A stretch of 64,000 bases of DNA from NCBI GenBank assembly GCA_025352125.1, contig JANXTZ010000058.1, positions 1 through 64,000 of the forward strand, written 5' to 3'. A program made the position numbers and the translations under genes. This DNA is from Deinococcales bacterium. GTDB lineage: Bacteria; Deinococcota; Deinococci; Deinococcales; JAAFIG01. Positions 54,088 through 64,000 of this stretch are shown one piece after another; position 1 is the first letter of the stretch; every line of letters begins with the position of its first letter. Under the pieces are notes generated by a model. That model had not been told where the DNA came from. It worked only from the letters and a program-made list of their open reading frames with translations, and did no database searches.

Positions 54088-55340
54088 GTCAGCTTGTCAG
54101 ACCAAAACGGGACTTCACGATTCCCGTGGTTGCTTTTACGCTTATCACATTTTTCCTAAAATTCTTTGTTTTCAAGGGAATCACCTTCGTTGACAGCATG
54201 ATCTTCTTAACATTTATCTCGAGTTTGTATTTTCTGGTGACGTTTCCAATGAACAAATACGTTCAAATCGCGCTTGGAATTTTGGTTTTGTTTGTTGGAA
54301 TCCCTTTGATTGGCTTTCAGAATACCTCGAGCATCAATGTTGTGATTGACATCGCTATTTATGCGGCATTGGCGCTGGGTTTAAATATCGTCGTTGGTTT
54401 TGCGGGTCTGCTCGATTTGGGTTATGTTGCTTTTTTTGCAGTTGGCGCTTATCTTTGGGCAATTTTTGGCTCGGGGCAAGCCACCGAACTGTTTGGTTGG
54501 CAACTTCCAGAAAATGGTTTCTTTTTAATTGCGATAGTTGCAGTCTTGGTCGCGGCTCTGTTTGGTGTGCTGCTGGGTTTACCAGTCTTGCGCCTCAAAG
54601 GTGATTACTTGGCAATTGTGACGCTCGGTTTGGGTGAAGTGATTCGGGTGATCGCCAACAACAACCCTGCTGGATTGACCAAGGGTTCGGTTGGTATTGA
54701 CAGCATTCAACAACCGCTTCACACGTTCACCAATTCTCTGGGATCTGACGGTTACAAATGGCAATCGGTGGTCTTTTATGTGATCGTTTTGGCGGTCATC
54801 GCAGTCGCCATTTTGGTCACCAATCGCCTCGATCAAAGCCGCATCGGTCGGGCTTGGACCGCCATTCGTGAAGATGAAATTGCCGCTCAGGCGATGGGCA
54901 TTCCTCTGGTCGCAACCAAACTTGTGGCGTTTGCCACGGGCGCGAGTTTCGCTGGCATCATGGGCACCATCTTTGCCGCAAAACAGAGTTTTGTTGATCC
55001 AGCCTCTTTTGATGTCAACCAATCCATCGGCGTTCTGGCAATGGTGGTGCTCGGCGGACTGGGTTCGATTCGTGGCGCGGTGGTCGGTGCTGCCGTGGTG
55101 ACAAGCCTCAACCTTGTGGTGCTGCCCACATTGGCAATCGAATTTAACAACCTGCGTCAGAGTGGTGCCTTAAATCTGCCTCCGCAGTTCGAGGTGTCCA
55201 AATATCAACGCCTGATTTACGGCATCATCCTCATCATCATGATGATTTACCGCTCGCAAGGGCTTGTGCCAGCCAGCCGCAAGCACATTGAAGTGGACGA
55301 TGCCCACGCCGGACAGGGCGCCATGCAGGGAGGCGACTGA
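54084..55340 (+). CDS. livM: Branched-chain amino acid ABC transporter, permease LivM
   Basis: The 418-residue protein has an extra hydrophobic N-terminus of about 80 residues. The family core follows: ALGLNIVVGFAGLLDLGYVAFFAVG, LRLKGDYLAIVTLGLGEVIRV and the coupling region GRAWTAIREDEIAAQAMGI (shown in part), then VVLGGLGSIRGAV. It overlaps livH by four bases, and its last base is the first of the livG start. Confidence 0.92.
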   Translation: MSQLVRPKRDFTIPVVAFTLITFFLKFFVFKGITFVDSMIFLTFISSLYFLVTFPMNKYVQIALGILVLFVGIPLIGFQNTSSINVVIDIAIYAALALGLNIVVGFAGLLDLGYVAFFAVGAYLWAIFGSGQATELFGWQLPENGFFLIAIVAVLVAALFGVLLGLPVLRLKGDYLAIVTLGLGEVIRVIANNNPAGLTKGSVGIDSIQQPLHTFTNSLGSDGYKWQSVVFYVIVLAVIAVAILVTNRLDQSRIGRAWTAIREDEIAAQAMGIPLVATKLVAFATGASFAGIMGTIFAAKQSFVDPASFDVNQSIGVLAMVVLGGLGSIRGAVVGAAVVTSLNLVVLPTLAIEFNNLRQSGALNLPPQFEVSKYQRLIYGIILIIMMIYRSQGLVPASRKHIEVDDAHAGQGAMQGGD

Positions 55341-56158
55341 TGCTTCTGGATGTCAATGCGGCGCGAAAAATCTTTGGTGGTCTGGTTGCGGTCAACGACG
55401 TGACCTTACAAGTTCCAGAGAAAGCCATCATCAGCGTGATCGGACCGAACGGTGCGGGTAAAACCACGTTTTTCAACATGATTACCGGCATTTACCAACC
55501 CGACGGTGGCACGATCAATTTCAACGGTTCAAGCATTGTGGGTCTACGCCCAGACCAAGTGGTCGAACGTGGTATCGCCAGAACCTTTCAGAACATCAGG
55601 TTGTTCGGCGCGATGACGGTGCTCGAGAATGTCATGGTGGGCAGGCATGTGCGCAGCAACACGCGCTACATCGATGCGATCTTTCACACCAAACGCTTCC
55701 GTGACGATGAAAACTCGAGCATCACCAGGGGCATGGATTTGCTGCGCTTTGTCGGGCTTGACGCCAAACGCAACGAACTCGCTGCCAATCTGCCTTACGG
55801 CGAACAGCGCCGGCTCGAGATTGCCAGGGCGCTGGCGACCAGCCCAAAATTGATTTTGCTCGACGAACCCACCGCAGGTATGAACCCGAACGAGACAGAG
55901 GAAACCAAGCATCTGATTCGTCGCCTGCGGGACGAGGGCAACATCACCGTGGTCTTGATTGAGCACGACATGCGCGTGGTGATGACGATTTCGGACAATG
56001 TGACCGTGCTCGATTACGGCACCAAAATAGCCGAGGGTTTGCCTGCTGCCGTGCGTAGCAACCCCAAAGTGATCGAGGCGTATTTGGGCGCTGGAGCAGC
56101 GGCAGGCAATTTCGGACTCGAGAAAACCGAGCCAAAAAGCACAGGAGGTACAGCATGA
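55340..56158 (+). CDS. livG: Branched-chain amino acid ABC transporter, ATPase LivG
   Basis: The 272-residue ATPase has Walker A GPNGAGKTT, the LivG-specific ITGIYQPDGG and RTFQNIRLF. The signature region is LPYGEQRRLEIARAL and Walker B is LILLDEPTAGMNP, followed by IEHDM with the switch His. The C-terminus is extended by about 20 residues (GAAAGNFGLEKTEPKSTGG). It overlaps livF by four bases. Confidence 0.94.
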   Translation: MLLDVNAARKIFGGLVAVNDVTLQVPEKAIISVIGPNGAGKTTFFNMITGIYQPDGGTINFNGSSIVGLRPDQVVERGIARTFQNIRLFGAMTVLENVMVGRHVRSNTRYIDAIFHTKRFRDDENSSITRGMDLLRFVGLDAKRNELAANLPYGEQRRLEIARALATSPKLILLDEPTAGMNPNETEETKHLIRRLRDEGNITVVLIEHDMRVVMTISDNVTVLDYGTKIAEGLPAAVRSNPKVIEAYLGAGAAAGNFGLEKTEPKSTGGTA

Positions 56159-56886
56159 CCGCCAAACCTTCTGAGGTGATGCTCGAGCTTAAGAATGTCA
56201 ATACGTTTTATGGGCAGATTCATGCCTTAAAAGGCATTTCGTTTACGGTCAACAAGGGCGAAATCGTCACGTTGATTGGCGGCAACGGCGCGGGTAAAAC
56301 CACGACTTTGCGCACCATCTCGAGCTTGAAAACCCCAAAAACGGGCGAGGTGATTTACAAGGGCAAGGCGCTGCACACAACACCCACCCATGACATCGTT
56401 AAATTGGGTATGGCGCACGTGCCCGAAGGACGGCGGATTTTTCCGCGTTTAACAATTCGTGAAAACCTCGAGATTGGCGCATTTTCGATCAATGGCAAAG
56501 ATGTGATCGAAGAACGAATTCAGAATGGTTACAAAATTTTTCCACGCCTCAAAGAACGCGAAAAACAGTTGGGCGGCACGCTTTCGGGCGGCGAACAACA
56601 AATGCTGGCGTTTGCTCGAGCGTTAATGATTGACCCTGAAATGATTTTGCTCGACGAGCCAAGCATGGGTTTGTCACCTCTTTTTGTCGAAACGATTTTT
56701 GACAGCATTCGCGCTTTAAATGCGGCTGGCAAAACGATTTTGCTGGTCGAACAAAACGCGCTCATGGCGCTGGGCATTGCCAACCGTGGATACGTCTTGC
56801 AAACCGGAGAGATTGTGCTCTCCGGAACTGGCAGCGACCTCGCCCAAAACGATGAGGTGCGTAAAAAGTACCTCGGTGAAGATTAA
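56155..56886 (+). CDS. livF: Branched-chain amino acid ABC transporter, ATPase LivF
   Basis: The 243-residue ATPase has Walker A GGNGAGKTT and VPEGRRIFPRLTIRENLEIGA, typical of LivF. The signature is LSGGEQQMLAFARAL, Walker B MILLDEPSMGLSP and the switch region VEQNA. It completes the livHMGF operon, which ends in a strong terminator. Imported branched-chain amino acids would feed protein synthesis and acyl-CoA formation. Confidence 0.94.
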   Translation: MTAKPSEVMLELKNVNTFYGQIHALKGISFTVNKGEIVTLIGGNGAGKTTTLRTISSLKTPKTGEVIYKGKALHTTPTHDIVKLGMAHVPEGRRIFPRLTIRENLEIGAFSINGKDVIEERIQNGYKIFPRLKEREKQLGGTLSGGEQQMLAFARALMIDPEMILLDEPSMGLSPLFVETIFDSIRALNAAGKTILLVEQNALMALGIANRGYVLQTGEIVLSGTGSDLAQNDEVRKKYLGED

Positions 56887-56903
56887 AACTCTACAAATCC
56901 TGT

Positions 56904-56930
56904 AAAGGCGCACAAAAGTGCGCCTTTTTT
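56904..56930 (+). terminator. Terminator of the livHMGF operon
   Basis: AAAGGCGCAC and GTGCGCCTTT form a 10-pair perfect stem with a four-base loop, continuing into TTT. Confidence 0.88.
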
Positions 56931-57028
56931 GGTTTTTGAGCGAGCGTGAAACGTTTTTGGCTCCTCGCCTCAGCTCGAGGTTTGAAGTGTACTGGCTTGG
57001 ATTTAGAACTGAACACCATCAATTGCGG

Positions 57029-57055
57029 TTTTGACATCAAATCTTGATGTCAAAA
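57029..57055. promoter_or_regulatory. 27-base perfect palindrome upstream of ftsK
   Basis: TTTTGACATCAA (57029-57040) and TTGATGTCAAAA (57044-57055) are exact inverted repeats with a three-base centre. It lies 62 bases before the ftsK start. Symmetry and position suggest an operator for a dimeric regulator; it lacks GC content and a T-tract for a terminator. Confidence 0.5.
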
Positions 57056-57116
57056 CACAGTATGTTGTGTTAAAATTCAACGTAATCGCATTCTCTGGTG
57101 TGTTAGTATTTTCTCA

Positions 57117-60317
<3,201 letters not shown>

Positions 60318-60335
60318 ACCCTCTATACTTTGAAC

Positions 60336-60902
60336 ATGACCCAAGTTTTAACGCGATCACCAAATCCGCAACCGTACAAGTTTACGGTTAAAGCTTATGA
60401 GGCTGTCAGTGAGGCGGGATTGCTGACGGGGCGTACAGAATTGATTCACGGGGTGATTGTTGAAATGCCACCAATGGGCAACGAGCACGTAGACGCTGTA
60501 GTGACCTTAACCGCCAAGCTCTTCACAGCTTATTTCCCTCGAGCTGCAATCGCCTGTCAAGTTCCGGTTCGCTTGCCACCTTACGGCGAACCCGAACCTG
60601 ATTTTATGCTGGTGACAGCCAATTCAAGGGGCGTCCGCGAAGCTTCGGATGTGTTGCTGATTATTGAAATCAGCAACAGCACCTACAAACTTGATACTGA
60701 AGAAAAACTCCCCATGTATGCCGAACACGGCATTCAGGATGTCTGGATTTTGAACGTTAAACTGAATCAACTCGAGGTCTACCGCAACCCGAAAGATACT
60801 GTACCTGGAGGCTGGGGTTATGACCCACCAATCATCTGTAAACCTGGGACTTCAATTGCGCCGCTCGAGTTTCTCGATGATCCCCTCGAATGGTGGACGT
60901 GA
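60336..60902 (+). CDS. Uma2/DUF820-family putative restriction-like endonuclease
   Basis: The 188-residue protein has the Uma2 core: RTELIHGVIVEMPPMGNEH, PVRLPPYGEPEPDFMLV with the nuclease-like Pro-Asp and VLLIIEISNSTYKLDTEEKL with the Glu and Lys. YAEHGIQDVWILNV follows. The function is unknown. ATG 60336 lies six bases after TATACT, so the mRNA is probably leaderless; TTG 60330 is rejected. Its end overlaps the rhomboid gene by 13 bases. Confidence 0.82.
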   Translation: MTQVLTRSPNPQPYKFTVKAYEAVSEAGLLTGRTELIHGVIVEMPPMGNEHVDAVVTLTAKLFTAYFPRAAIACQVPVRLPPYGEPEPDFMLVTANSRGVREASDVLLIIEISNSTYKLDTEEKLPMYAEHGIQDVWILNVKLNQLEVYRNPKDTVPGGWGYDPPIICKPGTSIAPLEFLDDPLEWWT

Positions 60903-61597
60903 ACAACCAAAATTCCGAAAACGTATTCTCGAGTCATCCACTGACGGTTGGTTTGCTCGGATTGCTGGCTGTGTTGTACGTGCTCGAGGCGAGTTACGGG
61001 GGTTTTAACTTTGCCAATATCGGCAACGGCGCAAGTATTGATGCGCTGGTGAAATACGGTGGCAATGCCCACGATTTGGCGGTCAATCAATCCGAGTGGT
61101 GGCGTTTGCTGACGGCAACCCTGCTTCACGGCAGCCTTGCGCACATCATCATGAACAGCTTTTCACTCTGGAACTTGGGGCGTTCACTCGAGAAATACTT
61201 TGGACGTGAGACTTTTTTGACGGTTTTTGTGGTCACCGGAATCGTGTCTTCACTCAGTTTTGCCCTGTTCGGCTCGAGGAACACGATTTCGATTGGCGCG
61301 AGCGGTGCAATTTGTGGAATGCTGGGATTCTTGATCTCGCACGGCGCACGCAACTTTGGAGAGTTGACCAAGCAACTCCAGCGGAATTGGATCAACTTTG
61401 CGCTGTTGTTCGTGATCGGTTTCGCCATACCCAACGTGGACAATTGGGCGCACGGCGGCGGTGTGGTTTCAGGCATCGCGCTGGGTTTGATTTACCCCAG
61501 ATTCTCTCGAGCAATTTGCATCACCTTGGGCAGATTGAGCGGGGTGTTGCTGCTCTCGAGCGCCGCCTGGATTGTCAAACTTGCCATTCTGGGCTAA
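60890..61597 (+). CDS. Rhomboid-family intramembrane serine protease
   Basis: The 235-residue protein has the rhomboid pattern: WWRLLTATLLHGSLAHIIMN (WR motif region and membrane histidines) and catalytic Ser in SIGASGAICG. The catalytic His is in DNWAHGGGVVSG, and six or more helices are present. It cleaves single-span membrane proteins. The ATG at 60890 overlaps the Uma2 gene; GTG 60899 is an alternative start. It converges on the phosphatase gene. Confidence 0.9.
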   Translation: MVDVNNQNSENVFSSHPLTVGLLGLLAVLYVLEASYGGFNFANIGNGASIDALVKYGGNAHDLAVNQSEWWRLLTATLLHGSLAHIIMNSFSLWNLGRSLEKYFGRETFLTVFVVTGIVSSLSFALFGSRNTISIGASGAICGMLGFLISHGARNFGELTKQLQRNWINFALLFVIGFAIPNVDNWAHGGGVVSGIALGLIYPRFSRAICITLGRLSGVLLLSSAAWIVKLAILG

Positions 61598-62403
61598 ATT
61601 TTGACGACTTTATACTCGAGCTTGACGGGTTCGATGCCGCCCACAGCTTGCAGGGTGTCCATTTCGACAAGCGGTTGCTCACCCTCTCCCTGAAAGATTG
61701 TGATCTCGAGCGTGTCGAGGTCAAAGGTGCACAGATGTCCAGTCCAATACGCACCAAGGTCGATAAAAACGTTTTGTCCGATGCGGGTCGGAAATGCGAT
61801 GGGCGTGTGACCGTGCAAGCTGAACAACACGCCTTCGGGCACTGGAAATGGACCCTCTTCTGGTCGTGCCCAAACCATGATGTCTTCTAGACTGCGATAG
61901 CCTTTTAATTGGCAGGGCGGCGCGGCGTGGACGCAAAAAATATCGCCTCGGATGCCGCCCTCGTGGCGGTACGTGAACTCGCAACGCTTGGCAAAGGTGA
62001 TCAACTCTGGCGGCAAGCCCCAAGGACCAAAGGCATCCGACGCCCCGCCCTTGTCAAAATCGTCGTCCCAACCGCCGTACTCGAGGATCACGGTGTCGCC
62101 GCCATTCTTGATCCAATTCTCGAGCGAGAGTTTGGCATCGTTGCGCCGCAGGTCGTTGTTCTCGCGCTGGAAGCGGTCGTAACACTCGTCCACCTCGAGC
62201 ATGATGGCTTCGTGGTTGCCGCGCAGCAGGGTCATGCGTCCCTCGTCGGCAAGTTTGGTCAAGAGCCTGATGGCGTCTTTGTTGCGGTGTCCACGGTCCA
62301 CGGCGTCGCCCAAAAAGACAAATTCGGTGTCGGCTGGCGTGTTTGCCACCAAACCCTCAAGCAAATCCGCACGTCCATGAATGTCGGCGATGGCAAGTTT
62401 CAC
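61594..62403 (-). CDS. PPP-family metallophosphatase
   Basis: The 269-residue protein has the three PPP metal motifs in order: AIADIHGRADLL, FLGDAVDRGHRNKDA and LRGNHEAIML, then FCVHAAPP and SLHGHTPI. It resembles bacterial serine/threonine phosphatases and Ap4A hydrolases; the substrate is not determined. GTG 62403 is preferred because the DIHG motif lies eight residues later, as in relatives. The frame is open to 62514. Confidence 0.88.
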   Translation of the reverse strand: MKLAIADIHGRADLLEGLVANTPADTEFVFLGDAVDRGHRNKDAIRLLTKLADEGRMTLLRGNHEAIMLEVDECYDRFQRENNDLRRNDAKLSLENWIKNGGDTVILEYGGWDDDFDKGGASDAFGPWGLPPELITFAKRCEFTYRHEGGIRGDIFCVHAAPPCQLKGYRSLEDIMVWARPEEGPFPVPEGVLFSLHGHTPIAFPTRIGQNVFIDLGAYWTGHLCTFDLDTLEITIFQGEGEQPLVEMDTLQAVGGIEPVKLEYKVVKI

Positions 62404-62534
62404 TGGCTCACCACGTTTTGATTGCGGCTCGAGTGGCTGTTTGGTTTCATAAATCAGTTTAACGCACAGAGGTAACAATTGGCAGTTGGCAATTTGGGTT
62501 TCTCGAGCTTGCAAAAACGGCGTAAACTTCAGAA

Positions 62535-63122
62535 ATGATCCCTGTCCCTCCTAACCCAGTGACCAAACCCGAAGCTCGAGTTCTTAAATTGCAGGGTTTG
62601 AAAGTTGTTTTTGTGGTTGCCGATGAGGTTGAAGACCTCGAGTATCACGTGCCAAGAATGCGGCTTCTCGAGGAGGGCGCGATGGTGGTGACGGCGGCGT
62701 TAAAACCTGGAACATATCTGGGAAAAAGTGGCTTGGGCTTGACGGCGGGTTTGGCAACGTCGGAATTGAGTGCCAACGATTTTGATGCGGTGGTTGTTCC
62801 TGGCGGCTGGGCACCCGACAAAATGCGGCGCGACCAGTACCTTTTAAAATTCTTGCGCGACATGAAAGCCAGTCACAAAATTCAGGCTTACATCTGCCAT
62901 GCCGGTTGGGTGGCTGCCAGTGCAGGGATTCTCGAGGTTGGACGACCGGTGACGGGCAGTTTGGGCATCAAAGATGACATGCTTGCCAGGGGGGCAGTCT
63001 GGCAGGACGTGGCGGCGTTTTGTGATGGCGATTTGGTCTGGGGTCGGGTGGTTGCAGACATTCCAGATTTTTGCCGTGAATTGGTGGCGGCGCTGGAAGG
63101 TTCGCGTTCAAACGAGTGCTAG
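62535..63122 (+). CDS. DJ-1/PfpI-family protein
   Basis: The 195-residue protein has LKVVFVVADEVEDLEYHVPRM with the family's acidic residue, and VVVPGGWAPDKMRRD. The nucleophile region is YICHAGWVAASAG, where the Cys is followed by His as in PfpI-type hydrolases. Relatives include stress chaperones, glyoxalases and glycation-repair enzymes. TAAACT lies six bases before the ATG, so the mRNA is probably leaderless. It overlaps the convergent ROK gene by 15 bases. Confidence 0.88.
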   Translation: MIPVPPNPVTKPEARVLKLQGLKVVFVVADEVEDLEYHVPRMRLLEEGAMVVTAALKPGTYLGKSGLGLTAGLATSELSANDFDAVVVPGGWAPDKMRRDQYLLKFLRDMKASHKIQAYICHAGWVAASAGILEVGRPVTGSLGIKDDMLARGAVWQDVAAFCDGDLVWGRVVADIPDFCRELVAALEGSRSNEC

Positions 63123-64000
63123 TTTTGGTGAATCCGCAACCTGCTGCGCCGCGACACAGGCAGCGCCAATCACGCCCGCGTCCGTGCCGAGATCGGCTTG
63201 GCGAATATTTACGGGTGCAAACTCGAGGGCATATTTGTTGGCGGCGGCTTGAATGCGGTCCAGAAAAAAACCGCCCGCCTCGGAGACGCCGCCGCCCAAA
63301 ACAAACACTTCGGGGTCAACGATCAATTGCAAATCGCAGAGCACCTGCCCAATACAGCTCGCGGCTCGGTCAATGATTTTTAACAAACTCGGGCTTCCGG
63401 TTCGAGCCTGTTGAAAGACCTCCAGGGTGCTGATGGGATGACCCACAATACGGCTGGCTTCTCGAGCGATGGCTGTTCCACTGGCAACATTTTCCAGTGA
63501 CTCAAACAGCCCTGCCCTTGTATGGGACGTACTGATATGTCCAATTTCGCCAGCGATGCCATGAAAGCCGCGCCAGATTCGGTTGTCTTGAATGATCGCC
63601 CCGCCAATGCCAGTCGATATGGTCAGAAAAACGCTCGAGTCGGCAAACCGTGCCGCACCGTAAAGATGTTCGGCGAGGGCGGCGGCTTTGGCATCATTCT
63701 CCAGCGCAATCGGTTTGCCAAAGCCTGCTGCCAGAGCGTCCCGAAGGGGTACATGTTCAAAGCCTGGAATGTTGAGGGCAATCCTCACGATGCCAGCCAG
63801 AACGTCAACGCTGCCTGGAGAACCCACGCCAATGGCTTTGATATTTGGCGCGAATTTCATGAGTTCATTTCCCAACTCGAGCATCGCCGCAATCACAGAC
63901 GCCGCGCCAGTTTGTGGGGTGGGTACAATCTGTTTCTCGAGGATTTTTCCGTTCATGACAATTGCGCCAGCAATCTTGCTGCCGCCAAGGTCAAGTCCGA
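63108..64000 (-). CDS. ROK-family sugar kinase, N-terminus cut by window edge
   Basis: The visible part has about 297 residues. Beyond the ATG at 63956 the frame continues to the window edge as GLDLGGSKIAGAIV, the phosphate-binding N-terminus of ROK kinases, so the true start lies outside. LENDAKAAALAEHLYGAA, STGIGGAII and FHGIAGEIGHI with the His metal ligand follow. The usual CxCGxxGCxE zinc motif is replaced by AGLFESLENVASG and has no cysteines. It may phosphorylate glucose or a related sugar. Confidence 0.85.
   Translation of the reverse strand, partial: GLDLGGSKIAGAIVMNGKILEKQIVPTPQTGAASVIAAMLELGNELMKFAPNIKAIGVGSPGSVDVLAGIVRIALNIPGFEHVPLRDALAAGFGKPIALENDAKAAALAEHLYGAARFADSSVFLTISTGIGGAIIQDNRIWRGFHGIAGEIGHISTSHTRAGLFESLENVASGTAIAREASRIVGHPISTLEVFQQARTGSPSLLKIIDRAASCIGQVLCDLQLIVDPEVFVLGGGVSEAGGFFLDRIQAAANKYALEFAPVNIRQADLGTDAGVIGAACVAAQQVADSPKLALV

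Overview
The window is a chromosomal segment from a member of the Deinococcota, most likely Deinococcales. The best evidence is the first 3 kb: a near-textbook DdrO repressor, an IrrE (PprI) metalloprotease that cleaves DdrO in relatives, and a DdrA/Rad52-like protein. A CarD-type regulator, K+-independent membrane pyrophosphatase, truncated haemoglobin and branched-chain amino acid ABC system also fit. Base composition by eye is only slightly GC-rich, lower than D. radiodurans. Two genome-wide habits stand out. The palindrome CTCGAG occurs about once per 120 bases in the first 6 kb (about 49 by hand count; about 1.5 expected), in all codon phases and in terminator stems. Many genes also have a TAnnnT -10 box 5-8 bases before ATG/GTG, predicting leaderless mRNAs.

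Layout. 1-0.4 kb: right end of an IS1-family element that has cut a xisI gene. 0.4-4.5 kb: irrE and ddrO (minus), divergent from an unknown gene plus ddrA-like, then family-5 uracil-DNA glycosylase and a HAD phosphatase. 4.5-13.4 kb: oxidoreductase, glyA, haemoglobin, FUN14 protein, secreted proteins, an orphan solute-binding protein and a VapBC-type pair. 13.4-25.6 kb: gyrA, DinB, ppa, miaA, a sulfite-oxidase-like molybdoenzyme, Uma2, ligA, mltG, formyl-THF cyclo-ligase, polyprenyl synthase. 25.7-36.4 kb: three response regulators, two histidine kinases, a decayed ompH/skp gene, gluQ-RS, carD, an ECF sigma/anti-sigma pair, a c-type cytochrome and a SHOCT membrane protein. 36.6-46.7 kb: hppA with an extra C-terminal region, folC, hemW, a frameshifted RelE-type TA locus, dehydrogenase, two Opp/Dpp permeases. 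46.7-57 kb: leuS with an attenuator-like leader, glnA, livJ and livHMGF. 57-64 kb: ftsK, Uma2, rhomboid, PPP-type phosphatase, DJ-1 protein and a partial ROK kinase.

How it fits together. DdrO, IrrE, DdrA-like, GyrA, UDG, LigA and FtsK link the window to DNA damage response and chromosome maintenance. Weak DdrO-type palindromes lie at the ddrO/ddrA-like, gyrA and ligA promoters. LivJHMGF, GlnA, LeuS and the Dpp permeases form a nitrogen/amino-acid theme. Ppa and HppA both consume pyrophosphate. I saw no tRNA, rRNA, CRISPR array or prophage. All assignments were made by reading sequence and motifs, without database searches.
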